DNA from: Cinnamomum chago
Lineage: Eukaryota > Streptophyta > Magnoliopsida > Laurales > Lauraceae
Direction: 5' to 3'
DNA length: 64,000 nucleotides
Assembly (NCBI GenBank): GCA_038049695.1
Contig: CP142457.1
Coordinates: 29,163,001 to 29,227,000, forward strand
The notes beneath the pieces were generated by a model. The model searched no databases, was not told the DNA's origin, and saw nothing but the letters and a program-made list of their open reading frames with translations. A program made the translations under genes and the position numbers. The number at the start of each line of letters is the position of its first letter. The first letter of the stretch is position 1. Shown here in pieces: positions 12,481 to 22,878 of this stretch.

Positions 12481-15400
12481 TGAAAGTGCAACTAGGTCAA
12501 TGAATAAGTCCTAGAGGGGGGTGAATAGGACAAAAGGAATTCTAATGCCAATCTTAAACTTATTAGCCCAATTTTTAATCTCAACTTGGAATAATAATCA
12601 CACATAACAAAATAACTTGTATGAATTATAAGTTCAATGTGTGTGTGCTTAAATAATCAGAGAAACTCTAAGATAATAAGCACAAGAGATAAAAATGACA
12701 CAAGAGATTTATAGTGGTTCAGTTGTTAGGGATTTTGTATTTGCAATTTGATGGATGCATTTACATTTTTCACATCATTTGAATTCACACACTTGCTTTG
12801 ATTTAAAATATCTTGAAATCTTGATTTATACATGCATTGCTTTTAAGATTGTTAAAAGTTTTGTTTTATGCATGTTTTGGTTTTATACTTGGATGCATTG
12901 TTTTTAGTATTCAAACTCTTTTGAAAACCTAATTCTTTGTGCTTTATATTTGGAAAATCATTTGAGAAGATAGGTTTGTGCATTGCATACATTCATCATT
13001 TTCAGAATCATTTTTGTATGCATTGTTTTTGAAAAAGAGTTTTTAGAAATCAAGCTAGCCTTTGGTTTTAAACTTTTGAATCATTTTAGGCTCTTTGTGT
13101 TTCATGTTTTTAAACATCTTAGATTGATCTAAAACATGTTACCAAGCTTGGTTTCGTGGCCCAAAAATCCTCCCAAAGAAATACCTTCAAATGTGCAAAA
13201 GTTGGAAATTTTGCAAAAGGGGAGTGACCTGGCAGTGTCGCCGGTCGACCGAGACCTGCTTCCCGGTCGACCGGGAACACTGTCGGTCGAGTGTGCAGAT
13301 TCTGAACTGAAATCTGCGAACGGTCAGAAATATGACCGTTGTGCCTTCCCGGTCGACCGAGACCTCTTTGCAGGTCGACCGAGGACTAGCCGTTGGGCAC
13401 TTTTTGGCTATAAAGTCCATTCATTTCCAACCTTTTTCAAGGCTTGACACATGAACTTTTGAGAGCATTTTGGAGCCAAAGAAAGGTGAAGAAGTTGGAA
13501 AGGCTAGAGGGCCATTTGGAAATCAAATACATGAGTTTTTAAAAAGGTACACTTTACTTGTATTTTGATTTTCATTAAAATGAAATCCATGCATGCTTAA
13601 ATCTTTATATTTTCACTTATGCATGATTTCTAGAGTTGTGTTGCAAACTCTATATCATCTTTGGTAAATTAGTTTGGTTTGCAAACTCTCTCATTCTAAT
13701 CACATGTGTTCTTAGACTTTAACATTCATACAACTTGTTTAGTTCATTTCTTTAAAGTTGTTTGAATCTTTTATGTGATTAGTTTTATCTTCAATCATCA
13801 TTTTATAAGCTTTGATTTTAAAATGCATCATGCATTCATTTGAGAGCTTCATTGTTGAAATTGATTGAAGAAAAGCATTCATACACTTGTGCACACACTT
13901 TAGCTTGTTTTTTTGTATGTTTGTAATTTGTTATTCACTTTCATATCCGCCTAGTTTAGAGCCAAATACATTGTGCTTAATTTGTATCTCTTAGAGTGAC
14001 CTTTTGTGAAGACACTTTCTTAGAGAAATATTCATCTTGTAAAGGTTATTGCTTAGCCTAAGAAAAGCATCTTGTAAAGGTTATTGCTTAGCCTATAAAA
14101 GCACATTGAGAGGTTGTTGTTTAGCCTAGAAAAACAACATTGTAAGGGTTATTGCTTAGCCTAGTAAAAAGCATAAATAGTGGAAATCCGGTGGGGTGAT
14201 TAGATCACAAGCCGGTAGTGGATGTAGGCATTGAGGCCGAACCACTATAAACCTTGGTGTTGTGGTGCTTGCTTTTGTGGTGATTGTGTTTATTAGCTTC
14301 CGCATATTGTTTGATTAATCATCACATGTGACTAGTTTTTGTTAAGAAATTAAAATTGTTCTAAATTGGTCATAGTTGTAGCACACCCTATTCACCCCCC
14401 CCCCCTCTAGGGTTAGGATCCCAAGGACTTTCATCAGTCACACAGACCTACATCTACTCTCAAAGGTCACACAGTCCCTTAGTTCCACTATAAAGAATCA
14501 AACTACACAAATACTGATTCTAACTCAATTTTGTTACTGAGGTTCGATCACACAGATCTAATCCCCACACACAATTTTTAGAGTGGTTGACACACAGATT
14601 CAATCCACTGTCACAAAGATATAAATTTGAATGGAGGGCGAACACTTGCCTTTGATGAAGATCGAAAGTGTTCGAAGAAGCTTTTGACCGTGATCGAAGC
14701 TTTTTACCTCTTGCGGCTAGCTTGGTGTTGATGGTGAAACTCCTTTGAGATGCATAACCAAGTTGCAGAGGTTTGATTTCTAGGGCAGAAATGAGAGATA
14801 CCTTTAAGGATTAGGATACCCTAGATTTGGCTTCTCAAAGCACACTCCTTAGAGTTAAGTAAGGCCTTGGATTTGCCAAGATAGGATCTAAGTGTGTTTG
14901 GAAGAAGCTTTGAGAGCTTGAGAAAGGTTTACAAGAATTTAGAACAAAGGCTCTTCAAAATTGGACTCCTATTTGTTGAAAAACGAGCTTCAGGTATTTA
15001 TAGAAAAAATCCAATGGATAGTTCCAACGGTCACTTAAGACATGGTAGGGTGCACCTGGCAGGAACACTATTCCTACGTTTGAAATTTGATAAAAACCCT
15101 GACATAAGCAATGTTTTGGTGAGGCCTTATATGAATCATGAGTATGAATATGAGGAAACTTTTGTAGGGAAAATTATTAAAGAAATCAAAAGCACACCGG
15201 TTTTGAAAACTTTACATTTCTTTATTAATTTATAAAACATTGTTTATTGTTAAGTTTCTATACAAACTCATGTTTACTAAGCCTCAATGTGACCTGGTGT
15301 TATGATCATGTTGGATGCCTTTGGACAGGTGGACTTAGGGGGTGAACTGCTAACCACATGAGGTCGGCTGGCTGAAATCTGGGGTCATTTTTGAGTTTTA

Positions 15401-15673
15401 AACAAGCTCAAAAATATCATCTAAAACCTTTCAAAATAACAATTTATCCTAGGGTTTTTAGGGTCACTTAGGGGCATGGTTTCGGTTCCAATTACCTGAT
15501 CTTGGTTGGCACAGCTTTGATGTTGATCTTTGACGAATCTTGGCCTTTCCAAAAAGCTTTGAAAATCCTCTTGAATTGAATCTTCTTTGAAGTACTTAAC
15601 AGACAATGTCTTCGGAACTCTTTAGCACGGAATTGACAATAAAAACAGTGCACATGAAAATGTGGCACTAACA
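12481..15673 (-). repeat. 3' LTR of the SIRE-like element, interrupted by a solo LTR
   Basis: From TGAAAGTGC at 12481 to ACTAACA at 15673 (TGTTAGTGCC on the minus strand). Without the nested 12724-14433 and one TCAGT it is 1478 bp, against 1469 bp for the partner at 37505-38973. An antisense frame of 113 codons (14894-15235) is conserved in the partner LTR only because the two are copies; I do not treat it as a gene. Confidence 0.92.
12724..14433 (+). mobile_element. Solo LTR of the gag-only family
   Basis: TGTTAGGG at 12724 to GGACTTTCA at 14433; TSD TCAGT at 12719-12723 and 14434-14438. The undisturbed partner LTR at 37741 has a single TCAGT at this place, confirming the insertion. Promoter block: GTCGAC palindromes 13240-13385, including an 18-bp perfect palindrome 13260-13277; MSA-type site 13387-13397; TATAAAG from 13409. 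The leader hairpin is at 14216-14247 and a C-run at 14394-14405. No internal region is left. Confidence 0.93.
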
Positions 15674-15686
15674 ATCTCCCCCTTTG
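15674..15686 (-). promoter_or_regulatory. Polypurine tract of the SIRE-like element
   Basis: CAAAGGGGGAGAT on the minus strand, directly next to the 3' LTR. It primes plus-strand DNA synthesis in LTR elements. Further weaker tracts of the same kind lie at about 15908, 15945 and 15995. Confidence 0.85.
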
Positions 15687-16589
15687 TCAATTTCGTGACA
15701 AAACCAATTAAACTTATACATTTTAAAAAGATGAGACTTAAAATACAATCCTACATTATACACAAAGTTCATAAACTTTTACATATGATTTTCAACAATG
15801 AAAGGATAAGGAAGCAGAAAGAATGTGTATTGATCTTCTTCATTTTTGCTTGAGAAGAATTTCCCTATAGAAATACAACATTAACAACATAGATTGGGAA
15901 TCTTCTCCCTTGTTCGAATTAAAACAAGGAAAAGAAGTTTCTCTCCCTTTGCACCTGCAACAAATGAAACTGAGATACTGATTGAGATTATTTCTCCCCT
16001 CAATGAAGATGACAAAATTGACAAAGGGATGTATAAACTGAGAGAAACTCTGGAAGCTAATGCAAAGATTAGAGAACAGAAGGTAGATAAGAATATAGAT
16101 AATCCATTCAAGCATAGATAACATATGGGCCTCGATTAGACAGGGCCGAGGGCATTCAAGTTCATCCCCCACAATTCTTACCGGGCCTAAGTGAGTGCAA
16201 CCCAAATTCATGCACATCACGGAAGCCCCAGCCCACCCTAGCCAAGCCCGCAAAGAAATACACTCTGGAACCACCCATGTCCGACATAAACTGCAAAAGC
16301 TAAAGGCCTAGTTTTATCAACTAGATGCGGAAGGAGATTCAAATCCGTTGGATGTTGACAAACGAGAAAAATAGGGACATCCCGCAATAAATCTCACTGG
16401 CTTAGCTAAGTAGCTTTTGAAAATATGCATCCAGCATATTTCTAATCTGAACTAAGAAAGATTTGAAGATATGAAGGTTTGTCTTGTTCAAATTCCATCT
16501 CTATAAGCGCAGTCTTAGCTCTATCTAATTTGTATCAAATCTTCTTCTCGTCTCTGTAATTCATCAGCATTCTTATTCACAAAATTTCA

Positions 16590-17037
16590 ATGGCTCATCA
16601 ATTTCCTTTTAGTACTTCTTGTGATCAAGAGATGAGGTATTCTTTACCTCAATCCCAAACTTTTTCTGCATCTGTTTTAGGTTCCATGATGCCAAGGCAA
16701 CAAGAGAGAGATTTGGCTAAGAAATCGGATCAAGATGCCATTTATGAGCTTGTGAGTCTCGGGACTCAATACTCATCATCCATTGTCTCATTTTCCGATC
16801 GGTTGCAATCCAAAACTCGCAAGAAAAAAAAAGCTTATAGAGGAGATCGATGTACTGCAACGGCTTCTTCTCGAGTCTAACAGAAAAATAGTAGAATTAA
16901 AGCAACAGAATAAGGATTTAAAATCCTTGCTTACCTCTTCAGTTCGATTGCCTAATCCTTTAGACAAGGATTGCATGAGGATCTATGAAAAGCAAAAGCA
17001 TTTGAATGATGAGGCTAAAAGTCTCAAGTTTTTGTAA
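16590..17037 (+). pseudogene. Antisense coiled-coil ORF in the pol-LTR spacer of the SIRE-like element
   Basis: Runs opposite to the element, between the pol end (~17105) and the 3' LTR. The first frame starts MAHQFPFSTSCDQ at 16590; the second, from the A-run near 16820-16830, continues KKKLIEEIDVLQRLLLE and ends at a stop at 17035-17037. A one-base difference in the A-run (gene decay or a sequencing error) separates them; the full frame would be about 149 residues. The second half has heptad-like leucine spacing (coiled coil). Upstream is a TATA-like TCTATAAG (about 16499) and an unstructured ~85-base leader. I do not recognise the family. Antisense ORFs in this spacer are known in some plant LTR elements. 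Confidence 0.4.
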
Positions 17038-17104
17038 GACATTAAGAAAAATATACAATAAATATTCATGGCATGCATCATTTCGATTTCTCTTCTAATC
17101 ATGC

Positions 17105-17400
17105 ATAGTCTATTTTCTGGCAGGGGTTTTGTAAAATGTCTGCCAACTTATCGTGTGTGCTTGTGAATTCTAGTACAATATCACCCTTCTGCACATGATC
17201 TCTAAGAAAATGATATCTTATTTCAATATGCTTAGTCCTAGAATGGTGTATTGGGTTCTATGAAAGATTTATAGCACACAAGTTTAAAATCCTCAAGTTG
17301 TTGCTTCATGTAAAGAACTTGAGCACAACAACTACCTCCAGCAACATACTCTGCCTCAGCAGTAGATAGTGCAACAGAATTTTGCTTTTTACAGAACTAT
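17105..17400 (-). pseudogene. copia RNase H remnant
   Basis: Minus-strand residues include SVALSTAEAEYVAGGSCCAQ and, further left, a TKHIEIRYHFLRDHV block and a KLADIL terminus, which are the C-terminal RNase H signatures of Ty1/copia. The RT frame ends at 17492 right after [10 protein letters not shown], so the RT C-terminus and most of RNase H (several hundred bases) are deleted. A frame break near 17255 also occurs. Confidence 0.8.
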
Positions 17401-17491
17401 GAAATGAGTTCATGACCTAAGAAATGATATGTTTCATTTTTTTTTAAATTAAACACATAAAAACAATTAAATGAAACTAACACATATAAAA

Positions 17492-18271
17492 CTAACACAA
17501 TTCAGATTTCATAAGATTAGCAAATCTTTCTGTTAAATCATTACAAGTAGATCCAAACACAATATCATCAACATAGATTTGAGCAATCAAAATAGTGTCA
17601 TTTATTCTTTGAATAAATAGAGTTTTATCAACACTTCCCCTTTCAAAATTGTGATCAATCAAAACTTGAGTGAGTCTTTCATACCAAGCTCTAGGAGCTT
17701 GTTTGAGACCATAGAGAGCCTTTTTAAGATAATACACATGATTAGGCTCCTTAGGATCTTCAAACCCTTTAGGTTGCTCAACATAAACTTCTTCTAATAT
17801 ACCATTTAGAAAAGCACTTTTCACATCCATTTGATATAATTTAAATTTCAAAGAGCAAGCAATGGCAAATAAGATTCTAATGGATTTAAGTCTAGCAACA
17901 GGAGCAAATGTTTCTTCAAAGTCTATTCCTTCAATTTGGGAATATCCCTGGGCAACCAATCTGGCCTTGTTTCTAACTATGGTACCATTTTCATCAAGTT
18001 TATTTTTGAAAATCCATTTGGTACCTACAACATTTTTATCAATAGGCCTAGGTACTAATTCCCATACTTCATTTCTAGTAAATTGATTTAGCTCTTCTTG
18101 CATAGCATTTATCCAACAATTATCAGAGAAAGCTTCATTAACAGTTTTAGGTTCAATGATGGAAGTAAAGCAAAAATAACTGACAATATTTTCCAATTGC
18201 CTTCTAGTCTTGACACCAGCCAAAGGATCTCCTAGAATTTGGTCCATAGGATGATGTTTCACATTTACCAA
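17492..18271 (-). pseudogene. copia reverse transcriptase, truncated after YVDD
   Basis: 259 open codons. Signature blocks in order: [92 protein letters not shown], and the catalytic [10 protein letters not shown] near 17570. The frame ends at the junction with the deleted RNase H region, so no working RT-RNase H can be made. It belongs to Ty1/copia, most like the SIRE group. Confidence 0.93.
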
Positions 18272-18712
18272 ATCCTTTGAGATAGGAGACTTATCCAGTT
18301 TTGATGTTGGGACATCTATCTCATCATTATCAGGGTTTTTATTGATTACTTGAATCCTTTAGTTTGTCATCAATGATAACATTTATTGATTCTTAAACAG
18401 TACTAGTTTTTGTGCTCAATACTCTGTAGGCACGACTGTTTTGTGAATATCCAATAAAAATGCCTTCATCACTTTTTGAGTCAAATTTGCTCAAATGTTC
18501 TCTATCCTTGAGAATATAACATTTACTACCAAAAATCTTAAAGTGGCTAATGTTAGGCTTCTTCTCATGCCATAATTCATAAGCAGTTTTATCCAAGCCA
18601 ATTCTCAAGTAAACCCTGTTTATGATGTAACAAGTTGTACTCACTGCTTCGCCCATAGATCTCTAGGAACATTCTTTCCATGAATCATAACTGTGGCCAT
18701 CTCTTGTAGAAC
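18272..18712 (-). pseudogene. copia integrase C-terminal region
   Basis: Continues the integrase from 18713 after a frameshift; open 18656-18393 with CYIINRVYLRIGLDKTAYEL and KSDEGIFIGYSQNSRAYRV, the conserved region after the catalytic core in copia. A stop follows at 18393, and about 120 bases of frame-broken linker lead to the RT. Confidence 0.85.
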
Positions 18713-20999
18713 TCAATTCTTTCTTTCAGCAACTCCATTTTGTTTAGGAGTTTTAGGGGCAGAAAATTCATGGTGAATTCCATACTTATCACAGTATTTT
18801 TCAAATCTAGTATTTTCAAATTCACCACCATGATCACTTCTTATTCTAGCAACTGCTCTTCCTTTTTCAACTTGAATTCTTTTCACAATCTTTTTGAATT
18901 CAGCATATGCATCAGATTTTTCCCTCAAGAATGCAACCCAAGTAAATCTGGAATAATCATCAACAATCATAAGGAAGTATTTTTTGCCACCTCTACTCTC
19001 TTTCTTTGTTGGACCAACCAAGTCCATATGGAGAAGCTCTAAGGATCTAGAAGTCTTCAAGGACTTAGTCTTTTTGTGAGAGTTTCTGATTTGTTTACTT
19101 TTTTGACACTCTCCACAAACTGTTTTTGACTTCCTGCTAATTTTTCGAAGGCCCTTTACATACTTGTTTAAATTGGACAAGTCTCTATGGTTCACATGTC
19201 CAAGCCTTTGATGCCATAGTTGGGCTTCATCAAGATGAGCTATGTAACAGGCTGAACTGGATGCTTCTTTGTGATTACCAACAACATAACAATTTTCTTG
19301 ATTTCTAATACCTCTTAAAATCACTTTACCATTTTTGGAAATCTCACAACCAAGACTAGTAAACAATACAGCATGGTTTTTATCACATATTTGAGAGATG
19401 CTAAGCAAGTTAAGTTTCAAACCATCAACACATAAAACATTTTCTACTTGAGGTAAGTTAGGAACATTCAGAGTACCTTTTCCAATAACTTTACCAATAT
19501 TACCATCACCAAAAGTGACCATTCCACCATCATAATCACTAAATTTTGAGAAGAGAGTTTTATCCCCAGTCATGTGTCTGGAGCAACCACTATCTAGAAA
19601 CCACACAGATTGGTCTACAATTTTAAGAGTTGTGTGAACTAACAAGCTTTTGGGTACCCACGTGTACCTTTGGGAGAGTGAAGTTCCTCTATAACCATGA
19701 GAGTCATATTTAAGAAAAGATCTCTTTGATTCCCTTTTTGTTGGTAAAGTCATTTTAGAATGATTATAGAATTGAGATTTTAGTTGATCAATTTGTTTTA
19801 TCAATTCATTTAATTTTTGAGGAAAAGAGAAATTTACTGAATTTTTTTTATAAAATGTTTTAGTTTGTTTCTTTTTGTAATCATGTATTTTTCTTCCATA
19901 AGTATTACTTACAACTTTAGAGATGTTTTGATTACTAGAGGAAGCTTCTCCTTTTACAAACTTAGTAGAGACATAGGGATTATATTTTGATTCTTTGTTG
20001 TACCCTAGCCCAGTTTTGTCTCTTTGAGATTTACCCATTCTGAATAGTTTTTCAAATTTTTCTTCTCCATGAGTAAAAGAGTACTCATACTTTTCTTTGT
20101 ACCATTTTAGACGAGTGACTTCATTTTTCAAATTAGTGATTAATTCTTTTAGAGTTTCAGATTCTTTCTTATGATTTCTTATACATTCATTGGCAATTTG
20201 AAATTTAGAATTGGTTTCATTAAGCTCATTTGTCAAGACATTCTTTTCATTAGTCAAGATTTCAATATTGTCTTTTAAGATTCTGTTCTTAGCTTCTTGT
20301 TTTCCCATAACTTTAATTAAATTGCAGCTCTTATCATAGAGTCTATCATATGATTCTTGAAGGTCTTCATCATGGCTTTCATTATCTGAACCATCATAGT
20401 CAGATTCAGATCCATTTACAGATTCCTCAATATCTGAATTTTTATATTCATCTTCAAATTTCTCAATTTCAGTCATCTCAACTGATGGATCACAGAGACT
20501 TCGAGCCATTAAAATAGTGTAGTTTTGTGTCTTATCTTGATGTGATTCATCTGATTCTGATTCCGATTCAGATGAGTCATCCCAAGTTACCATAAGTGTC
20601 TTTTTCTTCCTTTCCATTGGACACTCAGATGATATATGACCAAGCTTTTGACAGTTGTAACATTTGACTTTTCTATCATGACTCCTAGATGATGAGCTGC
20701 CTTTGTTTTTACTTTTATTAAAAGATTTGAAATTTGAATTCTTTTTCTTAAATTGTCTTATAAATCTCTTAGCAAGAAGAGCAACATCTTCATTATCACT
20801 TTCTTCTTCATTATCAGATTCTTCTTTAGTTTGAGTTGGTTGAGAAGTCTTTAAAGCAATTGATTTCTTATCTTTGGATCTATTAGAAGCATTATTTAGC
20901 TTCAACTCAAAAGTTCTAATATTACCAGATAATTCTTCAACTTTCATAGTTTCAGGGTCATTGTATTCTTCTATAGAGGTCACTTTGGGGTGAAATCTA
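18713..20999 (-). pseudogene. copia gag C-terminus, protease and integrase core
   Basis: One long open frame. Gag: DRFHPKVTSIEEYNDPETM, acidic stretch, zinc knuckle CYNCQKLGHISSEC (CX2CX4HX4C, about 20625-20666), long coiled coil, then KLFRMGKSQRDKTGLGY. Protease: WFLDSGCSRHMTGDKTLF (about 19560-19610), active-site DSG. Integrase: HQRLGHVNHRDL with the HHCC zinc site, then DDE core residues in LLHMDLVGP, IRSDHGGEF and NGVAERKN. The apparent first codons beyond 20999 belong to the inserted LTR. The gag N-terminus is at 36903-37436. Confidence 0.93.
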
Positions 21000-21384
21000 T
21001 CAGGTGTTAGGAATTTTGTAGATTGCAATTTGATGGATGCATTATCATTCAAGCATCATTTGATTCACACACATATGCATTGATTTAGATAAACTTGAAA
21101 TCTTGTTTTATTCATGCATTGCTTTTAAGAGTTGTAAAAGTTTTGATTTATGCATGATTTGCTTTTAAAACTTGGATGCATTTGATTTGAAAAGAGTTTT
21201 AGAAAATCAAGCTAGCCTATGAGTTTTAAATCTTTCAAAATGTTTTAGGCTTTTTATGTTCCATGTTTTAAAACCCTTAGAATGATTTAAAACATGTTTT
21301 TAAGCTTAATTAATTGGCCCAAAAAGTTCCACAAAGAAAATCTTTGAAATTGCAAAAGTTGGAATTTGGGGTCCCAGCAGTGTG

Positions 21385-21526
21385 GCCAGTCGACCGGCCC
21401 AGGGGTCCCGGTCGACCGGGAACACTGCAGGCAGAAAGTGGCCTGGCGCACCAACGGTCAGAAATTTGACCGTTGTGTGATCTGGTCGACCGAGGACTAA
21501 CCGTTGGGCACTTTTTGCTATAAAAA
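21385..21526 (+). promoter_or_regulatory. LTR promoter block: GTCGAC palindromes, MSA site, TATA
   Basis: Palindromes CCAGTCGACCGG and TCCCGGTCGACCGGGA, then AACGGTCA facing TGACCGTT, then TAACCGTTGGG (21498-21508), which on the minus strand is CCCAACGGTTA, a full match to the plant MSA consensus YCYAACGGYYA. TATAAAAA starts 11 bases later. The block is far richer in C+G than the rest of the LTR. Promoter role is inferred from TATA position and conservation in sister LTRs. Confidence 0.6.
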
Positions 21527-22324
21527 TGAGTTCTTTCCTTTGTCAAATGGTTGGAGATTTTGAAGACTCTTTTGAAGAGCTTTGAGATAAGACAAAGGGG
21601 ATGAACTAAGAGAGACCAAAGAGTCATTTGGTGAGCTAAAGCTTGGATTAATGAAGTTAAATCTCTAAGTAAGCTCTACCTCTCTTAATCATAGTTTACA
21701 TGCTTTGTTTAAGTTATTGGTAAATGTTTTTGAGCATGATAACTATGATGTGATGAATCCATTCTTCTATAAATCTTTGATCTAATTAAGATTGGATTCT
21801 TCACTTTGTTTTCATCCAAGTAGTTTTTAAACTTTCTTAATCATGCTTAGTCTAAATCTTTGATTTCTTTTATATAGCATGACTCTTTTTCTTGGTTGAA
21901 ACATTACTTGTTGTTTTCATTCATTTAAACATTAGTAAAATTATTTTGATTTTGAAAACAACATTGCACATGCATCACATGTTCTAAGTTAGTCATTTTC
22001 ATACAACTTGTGAGTCTTTGATTTTCATGTCATTAACAAGTTGATTTTCATACATGTGATTTGCATTAGACTTCAATCAAATCTTTCATGAGCTTTAAAC
22101 TTTGAAATTCTTTAAGCATATATTTGATTGAGCTTTCTTTTTAAACTTGATTGAAGTTATCACACACACACATCATGAGCATACACATTTGCATTCATTT
22201 ACTGTTTGTGTGAGTTTGTTATTCACTTTCATATCCGCCTATTTTAGAGGCAAATACATTGTGCTTAATTTGTATCTCTTAGAGTGATCTTTTGTGAAGA
22301 CACTTTCTTAGAGAAATATTTATT

Positions 22325-22500
22325 TGTAAAGGTTATTGCTTAGCCTAAGAAAAGCATTGTGTAAAGGTTATTGCTTAGCCTAAGAAAAGCATCTTGTAAA
22401 GGTTATTGCTTAGCCTATAAAAGCACATTGAGAGGTTGTTGTTTAGCCTAGAAAAACAACATTGTAAGGGTTATTGCTTAGCCTAGTAAAAAGCATAAAT
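22325..22500 (+). repeat. Leader tandem repeats in the LTR (30-35 bp units)
   Basis: Five diverged units built on GTTATTGCTTAGCCT followed by AAGAAAAGCAT. Equivalent arrays lie at 14035-14170, 25235-25370, 31215-31350 and 36460-36630 with three to five units, and inverted in the solo LTRs at 2085-2230 and 4105-4210. Each unit contains the small inverted repeat CTTAG-C-CTAAG. The array is downstream of the TATA box, so it should be transcribed. Confidence 0.8.
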
Positions 22501-22536
22501 AGTGGAAATCCGGTGGGGTGATTAGATCACAAGCCG

Positions 22537-22570
22537 GTAGTGGACGTAGGCATTGAGGCCGAACCACTAT
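22537..22570 (+). promoter_or_regulatory. Conserved two-stem hairpin in the LTR leader
   Basis: Outer stem TAGTGG/CCACTA, internal loop ACGTA facing GAA, inner stem GGC/GCC, six-base loop. The same fold is at 25413-25444, 31392-31423, 36675-36706 and 14216-14247, inverted at 2015-2046 and, split by an insertion, at 1816-1832 with 4054-4067. A related version with different inner-stem bases is in the SIRE-like LTR (37741-37772). A role in the retroelement RNA is inferred. Confidence 0.55.
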
Positions 22571-22764
22571 AAACCTTGGTGTTGTGGTGCTTGCTTTTGT
22601 GGTGATTGTTTATATTAGCTTCCGCATATTGTTTGATTAATCATCACATGTGACTAGTTTTTGTTAAGAAGTTAAAATTGATTTAAATTGGTCACAATTG
22701 TAGCTCACCCTATTCACCCCCCCCCCCCCCCCCCCTCTAGGGTTAGGATCCAAGGACTTTCAAT

Positions 22765-22776
22765 TGGTATCAGAGA
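22765..22776 (+). promoter_or_regulatory. Primer-binding site, outer gag-only element
   Basis: TGGTATCAGAGA, two bases after the LTR end; the 3' end of initiator methionine tRNA pairs with TGGTATCAGAGC. The last base is changed relative to the inner copies. Confidence 0.85.
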
Positions 22777-22878
22777 CAAGTGCTCTATCTTTTAGGACCA
22801 AGTGTTTAGAACTCTTGATTAGGTGTAAAAACCTAGAGTCAAAAACCCTAGAGTTGTCCTTATATGAAAATCATTAGA

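Larger units (their letters stand above)
21005..22762 (+). repeat. 5' LTR of the outer gag-only element
   Basis: TGTTAGGAA...GGACTTTCA, 1758 bp. Promoter block about 21385-21500; MSA-type site 21498-21508; TATAAAAA 21519-21526. It lacks about 22 bases present in the partner (35607-35630): the deletion joins two GTCGACCGAG-like repeats, so it looks like slippage between palindrome copies. Leader repeats at 22325-22500, hairpin 22537-22570, C-run ~22717-22735. Confidence 0.92.

Noticed and set aside
13187..13447. Overlapping sense and antisense frames repeated at 24219-24479, 30198-30458, 3418-3756 and 35480-35722
   Set aside because: They are all produced by the CG-rich promoter block of the LTRs, where stop codons are rare on both strands. 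The frames lie upstream of or across the TATA box and show no codon-level conservation beyond that of the DNA.
14894..15235. 113-codon plus-strand ORF, nearly identical to 38196-38537
   Set aside because: Both lie antisense in the two LTRs of one element, so similarity follows from LTR identity. No protein family seen.
15894..16121. Possible second antisense ORF (75 codons) in the copia spacer
   Set aside because: Much of it is the complement of polypurine-like tracts, and it has no promoter-like context or heptad pattern.
22325..22500. CRISPR-like regular repeats
   Set aside because: Units are diverged, directly adjacent without spacers, and lie in a plant LTR.
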